A model generated the notes under the pieces. It did not search any database. It was not told where the DNA came from and was given only the letters and a program-made list of their open reading frames with translations. Positions 34,489 to 46,600 of a stretch of DNA of 64,000 nt are shown piece after piece; within the stretch, counting starts at the first letter, position 1; the number at the start of each line of letters is the position of its first letter. Made by a program: the position numbers and the translations under genes. Origin of the DNA: Aristolochia californica (Eukaryota > Streptophyta > Magnoliopsida > Piperales > Aristolochiaceae). The stretch is taken from the NCBI GenBank assembly GCA_029961685.1, contig JARWKL010000010.1:20882087-20946086 (forward strand), written 5' to 3'.

Positions 34489-35926
34489 TGGGTGACATTG
34501 AATCGAGTCGAACCCGAACCTGCATATGTTCGAGCTGGGCTTGATTTAAATATTTCTAACTCAAGTTCGAGCCGAGCCTAGCATCGAGCATAAAATTGTA
34601 GTCGAGCTCGAGCCCATTAATTTTAACTGAGTTCGAGATTCAACCTACATTTAAAACTTTGCATAAAATACGTGTTAAATAAATTATGTATACATTTTAT
34701 ATAAAATTAGGCATGACTTCTACCTAAAATTGGACATAACCTCTATACATTAACCCTGTATAAAATTATCTATACACTGCATAAAATTCTTTTTCCCAGA
34801 TAAGTATGTACTCGATTATTTATATATAAATTATTAGGTCAAATAAATATGAGTAAATATTATTTTGTATCATATTATACGGTTACGTGATAATTCGATA
34901 AAGCGAGGGGTAATTTTTGTAAGTTTTAAGACTACATGCGAAAGTAGAGGGTCTTTATTTATATTCTAAAGGAGAATAAATTATTAAAATATTTACTTAA
35001 AAATAATTTGGTCGTATTTTAATCCACATTATACATTTTTTATATTTTATAAAATTTTATACTATAATTTAAGCATATAGCATTTCAAATATTTTATATT
35101 CTTATTTATTGACCTTTTTAATAATTAGGTTATAATCAGCCATTGGACACCCGTTCGACTTCATAATTGGGCAAAGACTCGACACGGCAGTGCAATCGTG
35201 TTGCACATGGAGCGTAGAGTAGCAAACGCCCTAGGTAGGATTGACCTGTCTGGATTGTTGTTCTCTTCTGGCCTTGGGACGAACTAACAGAGACTGGTCC
35301 ATTCCTTTCTTATTTGTTAGACCTTTTAATCGAGTACTGAGGAAAAAATTTCAAGCTAAAAAGTTGATCATTCCATTTTTTTTTTGTCTTCTCTGGCTTC
35401 GGTCTTTACTCAAGAAAATGGGAAGATGGGTTTTGCCAGTTGTGATCGCTTTTATCATTCTCCAGGCAGCTTCCTCTTCTTCCATTGAGGTAATTGTCAG
35501 CGAGGAAGAAGATTAGAGGAAGAAATCAAAGCGGAAGATGCTCGAAGAGGAACAACGAAGAATAAAAAGACGAAATCGAATAAAAAACCAAAACTTCCCT
35601 AATGGAGCAGATTGCACTCCGATTTTTCTCATCAACAGTCAATTTTCCAACCTTCCCAAACCCCAAATCCCCATTTTCGTTCGCTCGTGAACTTCTTGTT
35701 TTTAAATCCTGAATATCCTGAATTCCTGATTTCGAAGAATGAAACTAGATAAAGTCGGTCGGGGCCTTCGTTAAGTTAACGAGTTGGCTTACGAGCTTCT
35801 AAACCGAACCATGGTTCGCTCAAGCTCGAACTCGTTAACATAAACGAGTCCGATCTGGATCTAGAACCAGATAAACAGAATCGAACCGAGACGAGCTCGA
35901 ATTGGCTACATTCGATGCCACCCCTA
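34489..35926. mobile_element. hAT-like non-autonomous DNA element
   Basis: Left end GATGGGTGACATTGAATCGAG and right end, reverse complemented, TAGGGGTGGCATCGAATGTAG, are imperfect inverted ends. Both subterminal regions are rich in GAGCTCGA, TTCGAGC and GAACC motifs, as in hAT elements beginning CAGGGGTGG. The interior is AT-rich with no transposase. An 8-bp duplication is not clear (GATGATGT against GTTATGAA). Confidence 0.5.
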
Positions 35927-37903
35927 GTTATGAACATATTAAAATGTGTTTCCTAGAGAAGAAGATGAGGATGGTTGGGTTAGCAATGGTGTAGACCATA
36001 ATAATCTTATATTTAGTGCCGAGTTCCGCATTGTGGGAAAGAATGAGTTATATGCTGGTCAATTTTTTGAAAGTAAGGAAGCATTGAGAAAATATTTAAT
36101 AGCGGGATCAATGACATTAGGGAATTATTTCTAGTACCTTGACCATCACCGATTGAGTCCCCTTATTTGCTTGTATGGGGGTGCTTACAAATTACTCCTA
36201 GGTTGGTGGTACCACTTACAACTATGCAATAGACGGTTTATCAACCTAGGGGTAGTAAAGAAGAAGTGTAAGTGTATTTTTTAGTATTGACATAAAAATT
36301 TGGATATAATTCTTCTACTTATTCTCATTTTATTATTCTTTTACTTTATGACAACTAGGAGCAATTCGACACTTAATCATGGATGTACATTAACATGTAG
36401 TCAATGGTCCTACATGTGTGAGATAGGGACATGCCATGAGTCGTACTTATCAGCTGCTATATAAAGTCTACCACTCTTCCAGGGTTCTATTATAAGTGTT
36501 GACTTAGCTAAACATTTGCAAACCCATGGTGAGTCACATGATGTAGGACTTAGCAAACATACTCATATCATGTTGGCACATCTAAATTCGATTTTGTCAT
36601 CAGGTGATAGCATTGCCACCACTAACACATGAGTTATCTGCATGAACACATGTTATCTCTTAGTCTTTTGATGAGGCATATGTTCATCACATGATCAAGA
36701 GTTTTACTGTATGTCTATGCATTTATACTAGACAACAAAGAGGCACAATGAATGAAAGATTGGTTAATGCACCGGTCTTTCCAACTCCATCTCCATATGC
36801 ACCTTCACATCTCCACGAGTAGTAGGCTTAACTCCATGTGCATGTGGACATGTTCGTACACAAACACATGAATTTTAGTCTTTTTCTTAATTTATATTAA
36901 GACTAAATTACTGAAATAAAATATTTCACATAGACCAGAGTAATTTCTCATTGTTTCTACTCCTTGAAATTTTAACACGTGTATATTTGATATTTATTAG
37001 GTATATATTTAAAATTTCATGTCCTTGAAATTTTAATAGGTCAATATTTGAAATTTCATATGCTCTTAAAATTTGAGTAGGTATATATTTGAAAATTTAA
37101 TAGGTGTATATTTAATATTGAAGTATTTGGTGATGGAAATTACGTTAGTCTTCTCTAAGTTGTTCTTTTAATATAGTGGAAATTTAGAAAGTAATTGATA
37201 ATAAGATACAAAATTACTATTATTTGACTTCTTGTTGTTTAATAAATGAAACTAGGTAAAATTATTCGATTACTTAATTAAATAGTTTCTTAAATTTTTT
37301 ACCCATTTGGATCCTTAAGCATTTTTACCCATTTTTTACTATTAAATACCCCTTACCTAATTCATGTGGATCATGGGGTGGTTGAGACTAGGCTATGCAC
37401 AAATTTGCAGGCATATCACTTTATAACTAATCTTTAAGATGTACTAACTTGCTTTAGTAAGCTTTATCACCATATAAATTCTAGTGACCATCGACTCTAA
37501 TATCTACATTGGTGGTACCAACTTTAATGTCGGCATTTGTGACACTAACTTTAATGTTGATAGAGAAATAATGCTTATTATACCAACTTGAGACAAAGTA
37601 CCGACTTTGTCACCTTTTATTCTTAGTGAACTCGGTACTCACAGTACCAATATTATCACAATTTTTTTAAAAAAAAACTACCTACATTGCAGTTGATCAG
37701 ACATGTGAAGCATTGAACCGTCATTCTTCCAAATAATTTTTTTTGTTGACTATAAGTTAACCAAATTTTAGAATAAAAATCATTAAATCTAAAAAAAACA
37801 TTTAGGAAAAAGATATTGGTCAATTTTACGAACAATTTTTTTTTATATTCCACTCATTCCTTTATACATAACAATTGTGTGTGTGTGTGTGTGTGGTTGG
37901 GGA
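35927..37903. other. No gene recognised
   Basis: A short frame at 35946-36134 (FRIVGKNELYAGQFFESKEA) weakly resembles the start of a MuDR transposase domain. The rest is AT-rich. Near 37500-37640 the phrase ACTTTAATGT(C/T)G recurs with GGTACC, as in subterminal arrays of DNA transposons, but ends were not found. A (GT)10 run lies near 37874-37894. Confidence 0.4.
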
Positions 37904-38798
37904 GGGGGGGTGGTTGTCATCGATGAACTTGAAAAAGTTAGACTTCAATTCATTTAAAATGAATTAATTCAACTTCAACTCATCATTGGGTGTTAATGTA
38001 ACCGAGTTCAAGTGCACTGAAAAACAAATTCTAGTGTTAGTACCCCAAAATGAAAAATATGATATAAAGAAGAGAATGAGTAACTTTTTATAAGATACTT
38101 AAATAGAACATATACCTAAATAGATAATTAACCAAAATAAACATGGTTACTACACTTATAAGTGATTTAATGTGTAGTATTAAAATATATTTATAAACTA
38201 ATTAATGAAAGACTATATTATATTACTTAATGATTACAGTTTATTATAAATTAATATAATAATTACATGTGACTAGAATAAATTATAAAAAATAAATAAA
38301 TAAAGTAAAAAATAACATAAGAGAATATAATAAATAAAAAATCATTTTATTAATACCAAAAGATGGATTTTTACATACTATTAATTAATAATATATTTTA
38401 AAAAATAAAAAATGATTATTTTAATTAATTATAAAAATAAGATAATTAAACCAAAATAATTGATCAAATTCTCTCTTTGAAAATATTATAATTACCATTC
38501 TTAAATTTATAATTTAATATAGTAATAAAAATAATGTATATTATAAATAAATATATATGGTATTTTATTAATAAACTAGGATAAAATTAATTAAAACTTA
38601 AAAAACATGCTTGAAAATGAACCGAGTTACTCGTAATAGTCCACAATTTACAACATAAAAGCAACCGTTTATGCCTTGGAATATAACAACGACTTCGTGC
38701 ATTTAATATTAAAATTATCAACTTACTAATTTAGTACATATGAACGACAAAATACATATTTAGAAGCAATAAGATACAACCATCAATGATCATTCCAT

Positions 38799-39049
38799 TG
38801 ACAACGGCTAGCCAATACAACCCAACAGACCGATCTGTTAGGTGCGGAAAGCTACCGCCTACAAGAGTGGACAAAACCACTCTGACACCTACCCTGCCCA
38901 TTCTTGATCACCTCTCACGGGATTCAAACGTGGCACGTGGCGTGCCCAACTCTGGTACCAAGACAGCAGCTAGCCAATACAAGTCAAGAGACTAGTCTAT
39001 TGGGTGCGGAAAGCTACCGCCTACCAGAGTGGACGAAACCACTCTGACA
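38799..39049 (-). mobile_element. TRIM-like element, family 2, second copy
   Basis: Two 89-bp units (38799-38887, 38961-39049), TGACAACGGCTAGCC to CTCTGACA, matching the element at 7633-8018. A C-rich tract follows unit 1, and CTCTGGTACCA (degenerate minus-strand primer site) precedes unit 2. The interior keeps GGCACGTGGCGTGCC (38932-38946). No clear target duplication. It lies at the 3' end of the Harbinger transposase gene. Confidence 0.75.
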
Positions 39050-40362
39050 CCCACAAGCTAGTCACTATGGCATATTGAAATTGTGTGGCTCTTGTGGATT
39101 CTAATGCACGTCGCCTCCGCATATTTGTTGATAGGCTATCTTCATCCACAAGATCATCGCTATCATTATTATCTTCATCCTCATTTATACCTGCTAATAG
39201 GATCTCATCACCTCCTCCACCAAGCTCATCACCTGAATCATCAACTTCCAATTCAAACATATCATTGTAATCCTCTCTACGTATATAATTATGTAATATG
39301 CAACAAGTTATTACAATTTTTATCTGGATCTTACAAGAAAACGGAAGAGGGCCTCTCAACATTTAAAATCGAGCTTTTAAAGCACCAAAAGTTTGTTCAA
39401 TAGTATTCCTCAAAGATGAATGCCTTCGGTTGAATAACTCTTTATCATTTTTAGGAAGGTTGTCTCCAAATTCTTGTAGATGATAATGAGTTCCTCGATA
39501 TAGAGCCAAAAATCCTGGCATATTTGCATAACCAACATCGACTAGATAATATTTACCTATAGTAAAAAATATATTCTACCTAAAATAATTAAAGATAATA
39601 ATAGATAAAAATATATTGAATAAAAAATATTATTTACCTTCAGGTACAAAGACTCTATCTTCGCGAGTCAATGCATTCTTTAATACACGGGAATCAGCTG
39701 TTGATCCCTCTCATCCAACAAGTACATAAGTGAATTGCATGTCAAATGTACATGTTGCCATCATATTTTGTGAGAGATAGTCCTTGTGTTCCAAAACCTT
39801 TGTTGTTCTTCAAGTGGGATGTTTGGTTTGATATGAGTTCTATTAATAACCCAAATACAATTTTAATTATATCATTTCAATTAATACAAAGTAACTCTGT
39901 ATATTAATCTAAAATTATTCATTAGAGGCCAAGTGATGTTACCTTAAAATATGAATAAAATATTGGATTGTTTAAAACCTTCGAGCGAGTGCGTTCTGAA
40001 GGCCATTTGATGTAATTAGATTAAAGTTTGACAATAGAATTCAACACCTTATTGAAATACCTACTTATAGTCTAGTTTGATCTATCAAACATCTCTACTG
40101 TGATACTATACGATTATTATTGACTAATAGTTAAGAGAAAATATGCAAGTTGTTCTTCCATTGAGATGGTTTTTGTAGGTGATAAAAATCTTTTACTATA
40201 AAGTATCTCTGCCAATTTGTGAAAAACAATTTGATTCATCTTGTAAACTTTTCAAAATTTAATAGGTGATTTCTCTAATTCCTTTTACAAATAAATCGGA
40301 CCATCAATCCCACGAGAACGTGTTGGATGTCTATTCCTTTGGCTGAGATAGTATCTTCTCAT
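39021..40362 (-). pseudogene. Harbinger DDE transposase (ORF2)
   Basis: Probable start ATG at 40362 (MRRYYLSQRNRHPTRSRGID). Then MEEQLAYFLLTISQ, ETVSRYFNKVLN-like block and KWPSERTRSKV, a probable intron, then the nuclease: INRTHIKPNIP, where the usual IDGTHI has lost its catalytic Asp; FDMQFTYVLVG; EGSTADSRVL (second Asp present, preceding Trp now a stop); a short intron near 39555-39638; KYYLVDVGYANMPGFLALYR; RNTIEQTFGALKARF (Glu present); and IKIVITCCILHNYIRRE. The last nine codons (39021-39047) come from the inserted TRIM. It would cut and join the element ends. The lost Asp, stops and a frameshift make it inactive. Confidence 0.85.
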
Positions 40363-40633
40363 GACATACAACATACATGTGAATGTTAACATACTTGCAA
40401 TCTTTTCTTTGTCTTTCTTAATATTAATGGAAACCTGCAAATACAATCACCACAAGTACAAAATAATAACCCAACAATCATGAAAACCCAAATCTTAACC
40501 ATAATAACATTCGTAATCTATCAATGATAAGTCTTACAATGTCATAATTAAAAAAAACATCATTAAAATTCAAAACGCTCGTCCCAAAGTAGGTAGTGTA
40601 CTTAAAAACTCATTACTACATTTCACTAGAACT

Positions 40634-41611
40634 TTATTTAAGCCACTTGAGCCGCTCTTCCACTGTCAACTTCGTAAACATGTCCTTCTTAGTTTTTGTA
40701 TCCAACCATTGAGGAGCGCAAAACTTCAACTCATCCGGGAGGTCCAAGATTTCCGTGAGGGCTTCAAACCAATTCTCTCCGACTTTACCATCTTTAGGTT
40801 TGATAGCATCACACAATACCACGGTAATTTCCTTCATTGTATCAAGGAACATGAAAGTGTCATCAGTGGACATTCCCGCTTCGGATATCTTTTCACAACA
40901 AGTTGAAATTGATGGGTTACCACTTCGAGACTGATCAAGTGCCAACTCATTCCCGCTAAAGAATGATGATAGAGTATACCTACCTAAATCGACATCCTCG
41001 AGCACGTCCAAGGGTGAATTTTCTTCCTCACAATGGACATCATTGCACATGTCTACGGTAGTTTGACTTACTGTCCCTATGGCTATTGAGTTTCCCAGTA
41101 CCAAAGCCAATTTGTCGTAAAGGGGGCAGCCTTATTGTCAATACTTTCAACATCTTTATGCTCCTACAAGAATAAAACATTCTTTAGACGGTTTGGAATA
41201 GAGTTTTAGTAATGCAAAAAACATACAAAATGTTTTACAGTACATCATGATTTACTAACCTTGATGTAGTCTTGCCATACATAATAACATGCAGTAACTC
41301 GTTGAGATAACTCGTTACTGTTTGGTAAATTTTCTTCCATGATCTTGTTCAATTCTTGAGCTGCTCAATAGTTTTTTTATTAACTACATCTTCATTAAAC
41401 TTATTGACATAGTCCATATACACCTCATGCTTCCAAACCCCACTAGGCATCTAGTTCCCCATATTGACCTGCTCAACCAAGAGATCAAACATTTTGTTGT
41501 CAACCTCGAAGGTCTAAATGTCATATGATCGAGGAGTTTGTTTTCTTCTTTCAGCCATTTACAATCTAAATCCGAGATGGTCCTCATGGAATTTTTTTTA
41601 TCAGACAACAT
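40634..41611 (-). pseudogene. Harbinger ORF1, Myb/SANT-like protein
   Basis: Two segments on the minus strand: 41611-41384 starting at ATG (DLDCKWLKEENKLLDHMT, a SANT/Myb-like trihelical start) and 41110-40634 (acidic middle, then FEALTEILDLPDELKFCAPQ and FTKLTVEERLKWLK, the usual C-terminus of plant Myb/SANT-like proteins with Harbinger transposons). An intron or damaged stretch lies between. In this superfamily ORF1 binds the element ends and brings the transposase to the nucleus. The N-terminal part shifts frame after about 35 residues. Confidence 0.75.
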
Positions 41612-41937
41612 TTACCCGTCATAGAAACTAGGGACAAACAGAAATACAATAAAAAAACAATTACCATGTGGTAGATAGTTATAACACCCAAATCTCCTCA
41701 CCACATGATAAGATCATTCCATAACACTTAATATTCAACAACATTCTATAACATTTCAAAATTAATCAAACTAATTTAATTGCAAAAACACACTCATCAA
41801 GTCCAAATTCACCGAATAACCTTGGTAGAGCCCCATATGACTTTGCAATCACTACGAACCGTACCTCATCAGTTTTCGTTGGCTAATGGACCCCCGTGTA
41901 GGCGACTCAAACCTTGTTTGAACTGGACTAAACACCC

Positions 41938-42335
41938 CAAACCTAAACCCTAAACCCTATCACTGCTCTAAACCCTAACTGAGAACCCTAAAAAATTAAA
42001 AAGAACCAAAAACCCTAACTGCTAAACCCTAATTCCAAAACCTAAACCCTAAACCTTAAAACCCCTAAAATCCCCAAACCCTAAACCCTAATTCCATACC
42101 TAAACCCTAGACATTAAAAACCCTAAAAGCCCCAAACCCTAAACCCTATCACCCCGAAAACCGAGAAAAATTTAAAACAACCCTAAACCCTAAAAAAACC
42201 CTAAACCCTAAACCCTTAAATACCTTGAACAATACCCTAAACACACTAAACCCTAACTCTAATCCCGAAATTAATTCCACCTATAAAGACGAAATTGAAC
42301 CCTAAATACCATAAACCCTAACCCTAAATCCCACA
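41938..42335 (-). repeat. Degenerate telomere-type repeats in Harbinger leader
   Basis: About two dozen CCCTAAA-type units, many in tandem (AAACCCTAAACCCTA), separated by short unrelated words. On the element's coding strand it reads TTTAGGG. It lies between ORF1 and the GA-rich leader. Probably an internal array of the element rather than a real telomere remnant. Confidence 0.85.
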
Positions 42336-43045
42336 ATTATGCAACAATCAATACAAATTATGCACAAAATTAAAATTAAATCAAATACAACACTAAATCA
42401 ATTGAAAAAAATTAGGGTTTAGGCTTACCTTCTGAAATTTGGGAAAAATCAAAGCCGGTTTGAAGTAGAATAGAAGAAATTGAGGCCGAAATGTCAAAAA
42501 TCGAAACCAAAATGAGTTAAATCGAAGAAAACTAGGAGGATTTTTAAGGGAAAAGAAAAAAGCAAGAAGGAGAAGGGAAAGGGAGGCCGAGAGGGAGAAA
42601 GGAGAGGGAGGCCGAGAGGGAGAAGGGAGAGGAGGCCGAGAGAGACATGGAGAGGAGATGCGAAGACGATGAAGGGAGAAGAGATGTGAAGACGATGAAA
42701 GGAGAAGAGAGAAGAAGCCGAAGGGAGTGTGAAGACGAGAGGAAGAAGAGAGCAAAGATGAGAGGAAAAAGAGAGAGGGCGAAGAAAATCGTTAGAAGAG
42801 GAAGGTCGAGAGAGAGGGATAATTGAAGGAAATGAGGAAAAAAAATTCGTCAAGGGAGGGAACGACGCATCCCGTGTGACGCTTCATATGAATGATTTGT
42901 AAAATCGGGCTGAAACACGATTCCCAGATTTTTTCAAGAAGATTACCAGTATGATTCAAATGAAGAGGCGCTCATTCACCGCGGCCTTATCGAATGAACG
43001 GAATAATGCACATGAACTTCATTTCAAGTTCATTTTGCACTAACC
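42336..43045 (-). other. Harbinger 5' leader
   Basis: On the minus strand it is a C/T-rich leader (CTTCTCCCTCTCGGCCTCC repeated), then CGATTTTTGACATTTCGGCC. The same order occurs in the derivative at 54780-54990, showing common descent. Open frames here are Ser/Leu/Pro-rich strings and not genes. Confidence 0.7.
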
Positions 43046-43401
43046 TTTTAACTTTTAACAACCTTTTGAAACCTTTTTGAGTTCTGTTGAAACTCACCAA
43101 CGTAACCACCTGCCGAGTCCATTAAAAATCTGATCTCACTGTACCTATCCGTCTAAACCTCCCTCCCTCTCGGAGCCACGAGTCTCCTCTTAAACTGTCC
43201 CCTCCTAAAAAGTTTTATCTTCCATTTCGAAGACATTGGGAACCATTGATCTCAACTACCGTTTCTTCGCCTGGTGTAGTAGCAATTGCTCTGCGGTTCC
43301 TTTCGCTTGTGGGTACGTATTACCTCGAATCCTCCGTTCACTTCCCGCTTCTTCCTCTCTTCGCTCGACCGGGTCACTTCCTTTCCCTTCCTGCCCAAAC
43401 T
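43046..43401 (+). promoter_or_regulatory. FAH promoter and 5' leader
   Basis: The 357 bases between the Harbinger end and the FAH start codon. C/T-rich near the gene (CTCCCTCCCTCTCGGAGCC). No convincing TATA box. The reading frame is open upstream of the ATG but has no earlier in-frame ATG. Confidence 0.5.
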
Positions 43402-43605
43402 ATGTCGATGAAATCCTTCCTCGAGGTTGCCTCGGACTCGCATTTCCCTCTGGAGAACCTTCCTTACGGCGTGTTCAAGCCCAAGGGAGGCGAGGAACCT
43501 CGCATTGGTGTCGCCATAGGCGACTATGTCCTGGACCTTACGGCCATCGCCGCTGCCGGTCTTTTCGATGGACCCAACTTGAACAACTCCCAATGCTTCT
43601 TTCAG
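43402..43605 (+). CDS. FAH: FAH exon 1
   Basis: 68 codons, [15 protein letters not shown] to NSQCFFQ, ending at donor CAG|GTACTT in phase 0. Confidence 0.93.
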
Positions 43606-46600
43606 GTACTTTGTGCTTCCGCTCTCAGTTCCTGCTTTAGTTTATGCCTTCACTTTTTTATTTACTCAGTCTCGTGAACTTGTAATGTTGGAGAGATTAG
43701 CTTTCTTTCGGTGTAAAGCCTGTTAAATATTCAGCGCGAAATGTTTATTTGTAAGCGAAAGAGACTTCTTTGGATTCGTTTATTTCCTAATTGAATGAGA
43801 AAATATGTTGTATTTCTAGTTTGATTTTCATGGATAGATTTCGCTGGTTTCGGCTGCTCATTTACTTTTTGAGTCACTGTTCGTAAATGCTGGGGTTGTC
43901 TATTTATTTATTTATTTATTTATGATTGAGGGGTTCCCTACTTCGTTTTTGTTTTCTTTTGGCGTTTGCTTCCTGTTTAGAGTGCCATCTGGTGATGGGC
44001 ATTAATGGCTTCTGGAGTGGAAAGGTGAATTTGGTGAAAATTTGAAAAATTAGTATTGGTCATTGGAACGTTTTGGTTATTGACAAATAGTATTTTTGAT
44101 ATTATCTGTTTGTGGACATCTGATAATTTGGTGTCATATTGCAATATATAGTTTCTTTTAATGGGTTAGTTGGGTCATTTCTGCTCTTCTTCCAGTAATC
44201 AGGATTTTATGATATTGAGTTCCCCTTTTGAATCATGCTTTTTTGAATTATAGGAAAATGTAACTAAAAATTTCTGGAAAATTTCACAAACTGAAAATTC
44301 ATGTTCTGTTGCTTTGTTGCATTCTAGCTTCCTTTTTTTCTCCTCTAAACTAATATTAGCAATGAATGGGGAGCATTTTTTGTTGTTTTGTTTCGGGAAT
44401 TGGGTTCAATCTTTTTGGTTTTGTCACAATTTCTTTGAATCTAAGTACTTTTTCTCTGCTCTATCTGTCAATAGACTCAGTATAACTTACTTACGTCCGC
44501 TCCTAGTGTAAATTTGGTATCTTCTATGGCTATCCTGTTGAACTGACCTGATTTTGCCACCTTTTTGTCTTGATGTTACTTTGTTTTTTAGGAGTTTGCT
44601 CCCTCTTATTGATGTTGCTTCATTTTCTGGTGTTCTTGTTTTAAGGAATTTATTTGGTCCAAATGTTTTTACTAATGCTAGACTTGCTCTTATTAGCCTT
44701 CTCTTAACTGCTTCCTGGGAATGGGACAACTAGCATGGAAAGAGGCTCGTGCAACAACACAAAGACTGTTGTCAGGCATGCTCTACTTTTCTATTTTCCT
44801 CTGTTCAGTATGAATATTTAATATCACGAAAAAGCAACCACTGGAATCTTTGGCAGAACTGGAAACCTATTTCCCCTGCTCATTAGCTTCCCATATTTTC
44901 TTTTTTCTTCTAATTTTCTAAAATAACGAAATTTAAATCCTTTCATAGTTGTGTTTTATGACTTTGTTAATTTTGCTTTGCAGCTGAAGAGCCAACTTTA
45001 CGTGACAATGCAAATTTGAGAGGCAAATCCATATTCCCTATGGTAAGGCATCTGTGCTCTCTTCAATTAAATAGTATGTACATTGTAACAAGCTTTGTGG
45101 TGCTTGTTCAAAACTAAATTGAAATTCAAAAACAGTCAGGTGTGGAAATGCTCTTGCCTTTTACAATTGGAGACTACACAGACTTCTTCTCCTCCATGCA
45201 TCATGCAAAGAATTGTGGGATCATTTTTCGTGGACCAGAGAACCCTATTTCTCCAAACTGGTTTGTCTACTACATATTTTCTAAGGATTTTTTTTTAAAT
45301 AGTGCTGAGTTATATTAAAAGGCTCATAAGAGCAAAATTACATGGAGGGGGAACCATCCCAAACAATGAGAGATTGCAAGGATGTTCCAATTTTAGCTAA
45401 TCTATCAGCTGAGGAATTGGCTGGTCTAGGAATATAATTCCATCTACATGAAATAGTAGATACAATGTCCGATATAGAAGAAATGGTGGGCCAAGGACGC
45501 CAAAGGGGGAGGCCGTACTAGGGCACCATCTAAGAAATTTTATTTTGCCTTTGAGTTTGTGAAATTATGGAATAAGAGGGATTGAGAGAGGAAGAAGTAG
45601 AGAAGAGAGAAGGGGAGAAGAGACAACAGCAAGAGAGGGATATCTCGTGATTAGGGTTCTAGTCGACCTCTTATCACCTTTTATAATTTAAAAACAAGTG
45701 CAAGGATAATAATGCCCCTACTCACTTAAACTCAATTACACCCTTATATCTCCTTCATTATACCTCCCAATTACATGATACTTAAATTACATAAACTGTC
45801 AAACGTATTGAATAAGATAAGCCTATTCCTAGAAGGTGCAAACACTGAGAAATTACCAAACTATCCTTCTAGAATATTTTTCTATATGCTTGGTTACTTT
45901 GTGAAAAATTGGGTTTCCAACATTGAAACTAACTGCTTGATTGTCACAATACATAGTCATAAGCCCATTGTTCTGTTGATTCAATTCCAGTACAACTGAT
46001 CTCACCTACATCAATTCATTGACTGGATGAGCCATAATGTTGTACTCAACTTCTGCATTGGAACGAAGCCACCATATTTTATTTTTTACTTCTCCAACTT
46101 ATGAGGTTTCCACCTAAGGACACATAGTAGCCAATAGTTGATTTTCTGTTTGGTTTAGATCTGATGTAGTTGTCATTTGAGTATGCCTCTATCTTAAGAT
46201 GATCATAATATTGAAGAATAGTCCTTTTCTAGGAGAACGTAGGTATCTTAGTATCCTCTGAGCAGCTTCTAGATGTATCTTTCCATGACCGATCCATAAA
46301 TTGGCTGACCACACCAACTAAGAATGATATGTTAGGACGAACAACGGTAGCATAGATTAGTTTTCCAACTAACCGGCGATAAACAATCTTGTCTTTAAGT
46401 TCATCGTTGTCCTCATTATGCAAATCATGATCTACTTCTGTAGGAGTCTTTACTGGTTTCACTCCTAGTAGACCATACTCCTGTAACATATCAGTGACAT
46501 ATTTTATCTAAGTGAGTACAAGTCTTGCCTTGCTTCGGGTTACTTGTATGCTAAGGAAGTACTTCAGGGCAACCGGGTTTTTCATTTGAAAATGCTGGGA

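Larger units (their letters stand above)
37904..43045 (-). mobile_element. PIF/Harbinger element with both genes
   Basis: On the minus strand: GA-rich leader, a telomere-like tract, ORF1 (Myb/SANT-like), ORF2 (DDE transposase) and an AT-rich 3' end. The left end GGGGGGGTGGTTGTC…ATGAACTTGAA and the right end (reverse complement GGTTAGTGCAAAATGAACTTGAAA) resemble the exact ends of the deletion derivative at 54596-56111. The G-run at the right end is lost and I see no clear TAA duplication. Coordinates are good to about 10 bp. A TRIM sits inside it. Confidence 0.75.

Noticed and set aside
36400..36850. Possible coding relic between the hAT-like element and Harbinger
   Set aside because: Short frames with no stable motif; no transposase or gag-like block could be supported.
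37490..37650. Possible CACTA-type subterminal repeats
   Set aside because: A recurring ACTTTAATGT phrase is present, but no CACTA ends, 3-bp duplication or transposase was found.
42393..42853. Two long Ser/Pro/Leu-rich frames on the minus strand
   Set aside because: C/T-rich transposon leader. The same composition without a conserved frame occurs in the derivative at 54780-55250.
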